DNA of 35,082 nt, from positions 674,452 through 709,533 of the forward strand of contig BFEA01000642.1 in the NCBI GenBank assembly GCA_003427395.1, in the 5' to 3' direction. Shown here piece by piece: positions 30,406-35,082 of the stretch. Position 1 is the stretch's first letter; each line of letters starts with the position of its first letter. The translations under genes were made by a program, and so were the position numbers. This DNA comes from Chara braunii (lineage: Eukaryota; Streptophyta; Charophyceae; Charales; Characeae). A model generated the notes under the pieces. It made no database searches. It saw only the letters and a list, made by a program, of their open reading frames with translations, and was not told the origin of the DNA.

Positions 30406-31470
30406 TGTCTACCGAAAGCCCCCGGCCGTCCTTGCCAGTGGAAAGGCTGTCCATTCCTACCAATAAACCTGTTGCCAAAAAGCGGCTGACCCAAAATCTG
30501 TGCCACTGTCCTTGGTGCCTTTAATCTGAGGGCTGTTTTCCTCCACTTTTCTAGAGCAGGTGTCCACAGTGCTCCTCGAGTAAGCCGTGTCTGCAGTTGA
30601 GGATGTAGGAGGGCGACTTCAACAACCGCCGGGTCTATCTTCAGTGCGTGCGCCATGCTCTCCAGGGACACAATCTTCCATGGCGCGTCATCCTGCTCTA
30701 GCAGCAACCACACCACTGTCCTCATTTGCAAAGCCTTTGCTTGAATGTGAGGATCAAGTAAACCCAACCCTCCCTGACCCCGGGGCTGCACTAACTTCTC
30801 CCATCTAACCCTATAGATCAACTGTGGTGCAAAGCCTTTGCTTGTCAAGTACCTCTTCACCGCCCGCTTGTAGTCCCTCCACGCCTTCTTGATTGGGTCT
30901 GAAACCGATGCCACGTACCATAGCGTTGAGGACACAGCATTATTGGCAATCAGCACTCTCCCCACCCCCCCCAAATCTGCCCCTTTCGCCCACCTGTGCA
31001 TCTTCCGCAAGGCTTCAGCAAGCAAGCCTCCATTTGATCCCCGTTCACCATTTGCTGCCGGTATTGTGATGCCTAAATATCTCGTGTTTTCTCCCGGTTC
31101 GGTTATCCTCAATCCTTGGAAGGCTTCGCGGTCTGCACCTTGGGGAAGGATTACTGTTGACTTCTCCCAATTCACCTTGGCTCCTGCGAATTCCTCAAAA
31201 GTTCCCACTGTCTCCTTCAGGGCTCCAACACTTTCTAGAGAGCACTCCGTCATTGCTGCTGTGTCATCTGCAAAACCATTTGTTTTAATCTGCATTTCTC
31301 CCATGAGCTTGTACCCTTTGATCCTTGGATCCTCCCTTGTCATGTCATGCAGATGCTCCGCATATAAGACGTACAGGGCAGGCGAAAGCAGGCATCCTTG
31401 TCTCACCGATCGTTATATGACTATGCCTTGCGACCGAAATCCATTCAACCACCAGTCTGTTGGAGGTTAA
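30282..31470 (-). pseudogene. LINE reverse transcriptase, motif B to connection
   Basis: An open frame of 374 codons from 31406. Upstream the same frame reads WWLNGFRSQ before a stop. Motif B is VRQGCLLSPALYVLY and motif C is GFADDTAAM (about 31275). Then NWEKS, RYLGITIP, GRVLIANN, GGLGLLDPHIQAKAL, LGQPLFGNRF and VHRIVDIWDQDREIG follow. Motif A and everything before it is missing, so it cannot be active. The frame shifts at about 30380 into the next segment. Confidence 0.88.
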
Positions 31471-32026
31471 ATTGTCAAACCCAAAAGTGCATTTTGTCGA
31501 GCCTAACATCTATAGTGGCCACGGACTGAACCAGGCAGGAAGTGGTAACGGTACGAGCAATGTGTGTGACAGAAGGAGAGGCAGGCAGGCCTCATCATTG
31601 CAGCTTGTGTGTCCGTTTTGTTTCAATTTTTCTCTTCATTTGCCTTTTTATTGGCGGGGGTGGATCTCTTTTTTCCCCTTTTGGTAGAGGTGTTTTTGTC
31701 CAGAGATGCCTCGCGTGATCAGCAGCAGAGGGAGCAGCAAAACAGGCAGGATGGAAGGCCAGAGGATGTCACGAGAGACTATCAGCTTTGACTCCAAGCC
31801 TCCAAGGTGCCCATGAGACCAGCGGCAGAGTTCCTCGATCCTTTCCCACTTCATCCACTGTCGATGGTGGAGCTGCTGGTGGTCTGAAACTCCAGTGCCC
31901 TCTGGAGTCACTCAGATCTGCCATCAGCCTGAAATAGTTTCTTCTCCCCATACCCGCCTAAAGTCTTCCATGGTCTGATCCGAAGTCGGGTAAAGCCCCC
32001 GATATCATCAAGGTTTTCTACTGTAG
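31471..32026. other. Spacer, no gene seen
   Basis: Mixed-composition sequence between two LINE pieces. Short open frames on both strands have no recognisable motif. It may be a diverged LINE 3' region, because a plus-strand family hairpin follows directly. Confidence 0.4.
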
Positions 32027-32083
32027 TGGGATGCTGCACCCAGTTTCCAGCACGTGTCGCTTCCCACCAATAGATCGAAGCAG
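32027..32083 (+). repeat. LINE 3' hairpin block (isolated copy)
   Basis: GATGCTGCACCC, GTTTCCAGCA, then TCCCACCAATAGATCGA. It is the plus-strand form of the block at 22961-23011. Its GCTCTTATCA partner is found at about 32218, displaced by the foldback element. Confidence 0.75.
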
Positions 32084-32098
32084 CCGCACGCCAAGCTA

Positions 32099-32209
32099 CT
32101 ACCTTCCTCCCCCGAATACAACGTACGGTCATTATAGCTGTATTTGGGGTATCTTTCAGTCTAAATACAGCAAAAATGACCGTACATTGTATTCGGGGGA
32201 AGAAGGTAG
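32099..32209. mobile_element. 111 bp foldback (MITE-like) element
   Basis: Two inverted arms of 47 bp, 32099-32145 and 32163-32209, differ at about four positions, around a 17-base loop. The arms begin CTACCTTC and include CCCCCGAATACAA and GTACGGTCATT. It splits a LINE 3' end. No clear target duplication is visible and it has no coding capacity. Confidence 0.82.
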
Positions 32210-32583
32210 GGGAGGGGCTCTTATCACCTCCCCTAGGAGATTGGAAACCGTTTTTTTTTTAAAACAAAGAAACAGTCCAGCTGGAAAGCAGCTGGTAAAC
32301 AATGACAAGCGAGAGGATGCAATTTTTTTTTTCTTTCATTTGACGCGTTCGCTGAAGTGTGAAACACACAGCAATGTTATTTTTAAATTTTTAGTACTCA
32401 TAGCCATAGCCATAGCCAGGAGATTGGGCGCAGGCTGCGCAGCCATAGCCAGGGAGTTGTGCCAATCTACGCCATCGTTTGCAATTCCGGGTAAGGCAGT
32501 GTAGTCAGGGCAGCCGGGTGCCCTCTTTTTTTGGGGGGGGGTAACAAAGAGCTCCAATGTATTCATGGGGAGCAACACGTGTA

Positions 32584-32645
32584 AGAAAAAAAAGGAAAAA
32601 GAAAAAAAAGGAAAAAGAAAAAAAAGGAAAAAGAAAAAAAGAAAA
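32584..32645. repeat. (GGAAAAAGAAAAAAAA)n minisatellite
   Basis: About four units of a 16-base purine repeat. The surrounding stretch 32210-32700 otherwise shows no gene. Confidence 0.88.
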
Positions 32646-32699
32646 AGGGCCAGTTTTTTTAGGTGTAGTGAATTCCCCCATGCGATCAGTCGGTTGGCA

Positions 32700-33600
32700 T
32701 AGGAATCGATAATTCAACCCAAGGCTATTACAGACCCGGCCACGCAGTTCCAGGCCCTAAGCCTACGGTGGATTTTGCTAATAATCTTTAACCAAAACTC
32801 CCCCTGGCGCCTGCTAGCATTGGCACAGATCGCTGCCCTTGCCCCCCTAGGCCCCCTGGAGGTCAATCCTTTGGTTTGGCTTGAGGACAGGTACTCGAGG
32901 ATACCCTGGGTATGTAGGGGCGAAGGTGTGGTAGATGCCTTTTGGGTCCACCTCCTTAAGACCTGGAGGAACTCCCGATCCCGGATAGGTCATCCCCGGA
33001 CTGATGGGAGGAGGTGTTCAGGGAACCTTTGTTTGGTAACAGACGGATCACAGACTCCCACGGTCGGATCAGGTGCAGCTCAGACTCCCCTTGGAGGGGG
33101 TGGGTCAATGGGGTGATAAGGGTAGGAGACCTGTGGGATGAGGAAACCCGAGATTGGAAGAGACTCAGTTCAGAAAGAATGAAACGACGGTTGCACTACT
33201 GGCCCCACACGGAATAGGCACTGGGGCAAATGACTGAGAACTTTCCGCTGGAATGATACGACATACTCAGAAAGGGCCCGAAGCTGAAAGAAGAGGACTG
33301 GGTTGGAATTGCAGGCAACAGGGGTAGAGTCGGACTGGTGCACATGGAGGAGCGTAATGAGGTCCTTGTAGAAAGATATAGCCTGGGTAGGGAGAACCAC
33401 TTAATAGGGAGCAGGCAATTGTTTGTCTGGAGACAGGTCCGCTGTCTACCGGATCAGAGTCCTGAATATTGGAGACGATTGGAGGGTCTTCCAACCAATG
33501 ACACCAATCACAAAGTTGGCCTTGGACCCCGCTGCGTGGCGGTGAGCCAGAGGCGAAAGGAGGGACGAGACCACACAGTGGTCGCTGGCAGTGGTTGACA
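32700..33600 (+). pseudogene. LINE connection region
   Basis: It reads LALAQIAALAPLGPLEVNPLVWLEDRY and, in a second frame from about 33080, GWVNGVIRVGDLWDEETRDWKRL, then a stop at about 33217. A following frame reads KEEDWVGIAGNRGRVGLV. The Gln-rich insert seen at 21030 is absent here. Confidence 0.75.
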
Positions 33601-34527
33601 TGATGGCCAAAAAGGCGTACAGAATGCTGCGGCCCAAGAGGGAGCCCCGGGACAGGATAGAGGATAGATGGCGGCGCCATGTGAACATTGATCGGCTCCT
33701 CCTCCGCCCCATCAAATGGTTCCGGGAGGTGAGGTTAAGACCAGCAAAGATCTCAGCCCTCCAATGGCAAACTGCCCATCGCTGCCTCCCAACTAAAGAC
33801 TGGCTGATCGACTACACGAGGTTAGAACAACTAGGACAGGCAACACCATGGTGTCGGAGGTGTCTGCAAAAGTACCCACCGCAAAAAAGGACAGACGATT
33901 GAACACAACTTTATGCAGTGTCCCTCGGCGGTGCTGTTGTGGAGGTGGTGGGACAGGATATGGCAACCGATTGTACCAGATCAGGAGTGGCCATGGGATT
34001 GGAGAGCGGTGATAACAGGATAGTGGCCGCACTGCCCGGATGACCCCCTGACAGAGAACGTCTTTCGGGTGGGCAGGCGATCGGTTTTGTGGGTGATCCG
34101 GTGGCGGAGGTGCGTGTTGGAGCTGGAAGGAGCACAGATAGACGAAGGCGAAGCAGCAGAATTGGTCAAGCAACTGGTCCAACCTGAGGTCCTGAATCAC
34201 TGGCAGGAGGCCAAACAAAAGATGAACTTTGTTCACACACGACAGGACATAGGATAGATCATTTCAACCTTGTGCAATGAATGGCTGGGAGGCAGCAGGG
34301 GCGGGTGGATGGCATATGTGACATGGTCCGGCGATGCTCCCCAGCACTCAGGTTTGGAGGAGGAACAGGGGGACGTAGGGGAGGAAGCGCCTAGGGACTA
34401 CAGATTAGTCTTTCCAGACTGGACTGTGGTCGATCCTGGAATCCCGCTGAGTCCCCCAGTGGAGTTCCCAGACCTCTTCCCCCCACACCCGCTCGCTCTA
34501 ATGGAAGTCGAGCGAGGGGCAGCCTGA
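33601..34527 (+). pseudogene. LINE ORF2 C-terminus with zf-RVT finger
   Basis: It reads KKAYRMLRPK, RPAKISALQWQTAHRCLPTKDWLIDY, PWCRRC, then after a shift EHNFMQCPSAVLLWRWW, VLWVIRWRRC and CNEWLGGSRGGW. C-x2-C...H-x4-C is the finger. The last open frame (34270-34527) is the C-terminal tail and ends with TGA. A TAG at about 34021 and TAG at 34255 break the frame. Confidence 0.8.
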
Positions 34528-35082
34528 GACCCCCCCTCCCCCCACGTAGCCATGGAATGCTGGACCCGTTTTCCAGCACAGTGGTTCGACCTAGGTAATC
34601 CAAGGGACGCTGAGCCAGGTTCTCAGCACGAGTAGTTGGCAAAAGGGAGGATGAGCATGACTCTCAGCACAAAGATCCCTTGGTAGTTAGCTTGAGGGCA
34701 GCTCAGAGGCAGGTGATCCTGGCGGGCTAGGAAGGACCCACTGGTGACCCCCAGTGTCTCCCTCTGATACCCTGCCAGGTCGAGGGTGAGGGAAGGGTTT
34801 GGGGAGAAAGGCTACCACGATGCTGGGCCTGGTTTCCAGCACTGTGATCTGGTTCTGAAGATATGTAAAAAACAGACGTATCAATGGGATGCTGGACCCG
34901 GTTGCCAGCAGGTGCCGTTCCCCACCAACAGATGGAGCAGCCCGACAGATAAGCCCTCAATTTGGATGGTTCTCTTACCACAGCCGGGATAAAGGGCTTA
35001 TGCAAGGGCTATGTTAAAAAAAAAAAAAAAAAAAGAAAAGGCGGCTCTCCAAAGCATGGATAGCACTAGCTGAAGATATTTT

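Larger units (their letters stand above)
28303..31470 (-). mobile_element. LINE, second family, minus strand (inactive)
   Basis: A 5'-truncated element that begins within the RT and ends with an A-tail (T-run at 28303-28314). Its protein is clearly distinct from the other LINEs: ADD at motif C and different C-terminal blocks. The 3' untranslated part (29147-28315) carries the hairpin CTGAAC-CCGCTA-GTTCAG near 28570. It has longer open frames than its neighbours, so it is probably younger. Confidence 0.82.
32700..35034 (+). mobile_element. LINE fragment, 3' half, plus strand (inactive)
   Basis: A 5'-truncated copy that starts in the connection region and ends in a poly-A run (about 35014-35034). 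Its blocks match the plus-strand LINE at 20750-22400, so it is the same family. Its 3' untranslated part holds three copies of the family hairpin (34555-34590, 34818-34846, 34886-34941). Confidence 0.83.

Noticed and set aside
30889-31470. 193-codon plus-strand open frame
   Set aside because: It is the antisense shadow of the LINE reverse transcriptase with RQGCLLSP and FADD motifs.

Overview
This is nuclear-type eukaryotic DNA, almost certainly from a plastid-bearing organism. I see no intact cellular gene. The window consists of microsatellites and other simple repeats, two short plastid-derived fragments, one Penelope-like retroelement (PLE), and a dense stack of broken non-LTR retrotransposons (LINEs). 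The PLE polyprotein resembles families I remember from the charophyte alga Chara braunii. That host assignment is an inference from memory and was not searched.

Positions 1-8440 are low-complexity and AT-rich sequence. They hold CT/CA tracts, a 1.1 kb degenerate pentanucleotide satellite, a 0.5 kb TCC tract, tetranucleotide arrays in inverted orientation (about 3205-3682), a GAG-rich minisatellite that still reads partly as protein, a petD-like plastid fragment at 5184-5295, and a tandem pair of GTAC-rich repeat units (6103-7458).

Positions 8952-14736 are one PLE insertion on the minus strand. Direct repeats (pseudo-LTRs) lie at both ends and a 6-9 bp target-site duplication flanks it. Reading on the minus strand the order is pseudo-LTR with a hammerhead ribozyme, CCHC zinc knuckle, coiled coil, SAP-like segment, GIY-YIG endonuclease, reverse transcriptase (RT), a tRNA-related SINE inserted on the opposite strand in the 3' region, and a second pseudo-LTR with a hammerhead. 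The endonuclease lies before the RT, which is the permuted order, and the copy is dead through frameshifts and C-to-T type stops.

Positions 14870-15520 hold a diverged dispersed repeat that carries the 5' end of a plastid-type 16S rRNA gene. They also hold a 38 bp perfect Nextera mate-pair junction adapter (15335-15372) between two near-identical copies of about 123 bp, which marks an assembly chimera.

Positions 15500-35034 are LINE sequence. Minus-strand pieces lie at 15500-17618, 17619-18290, 23755-31470 (several nested pieces) and plus-strand pieces at 18420-23104 and 32700-35034. They encode an APE-type endonuclease, RT, and a CCHC-type zf-RVT finger, all broken. Most pieces of one family end in a conserved hairpin (TGCTGGA...TCCAGCA), a GCTCTTATCA loop and an A-tail. 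A 111 bp foldback (MITE-like) element lies at 32099-32209. Nothing here forms a cellular pathway; the genes are parts of selfish elements that inserted into one another.
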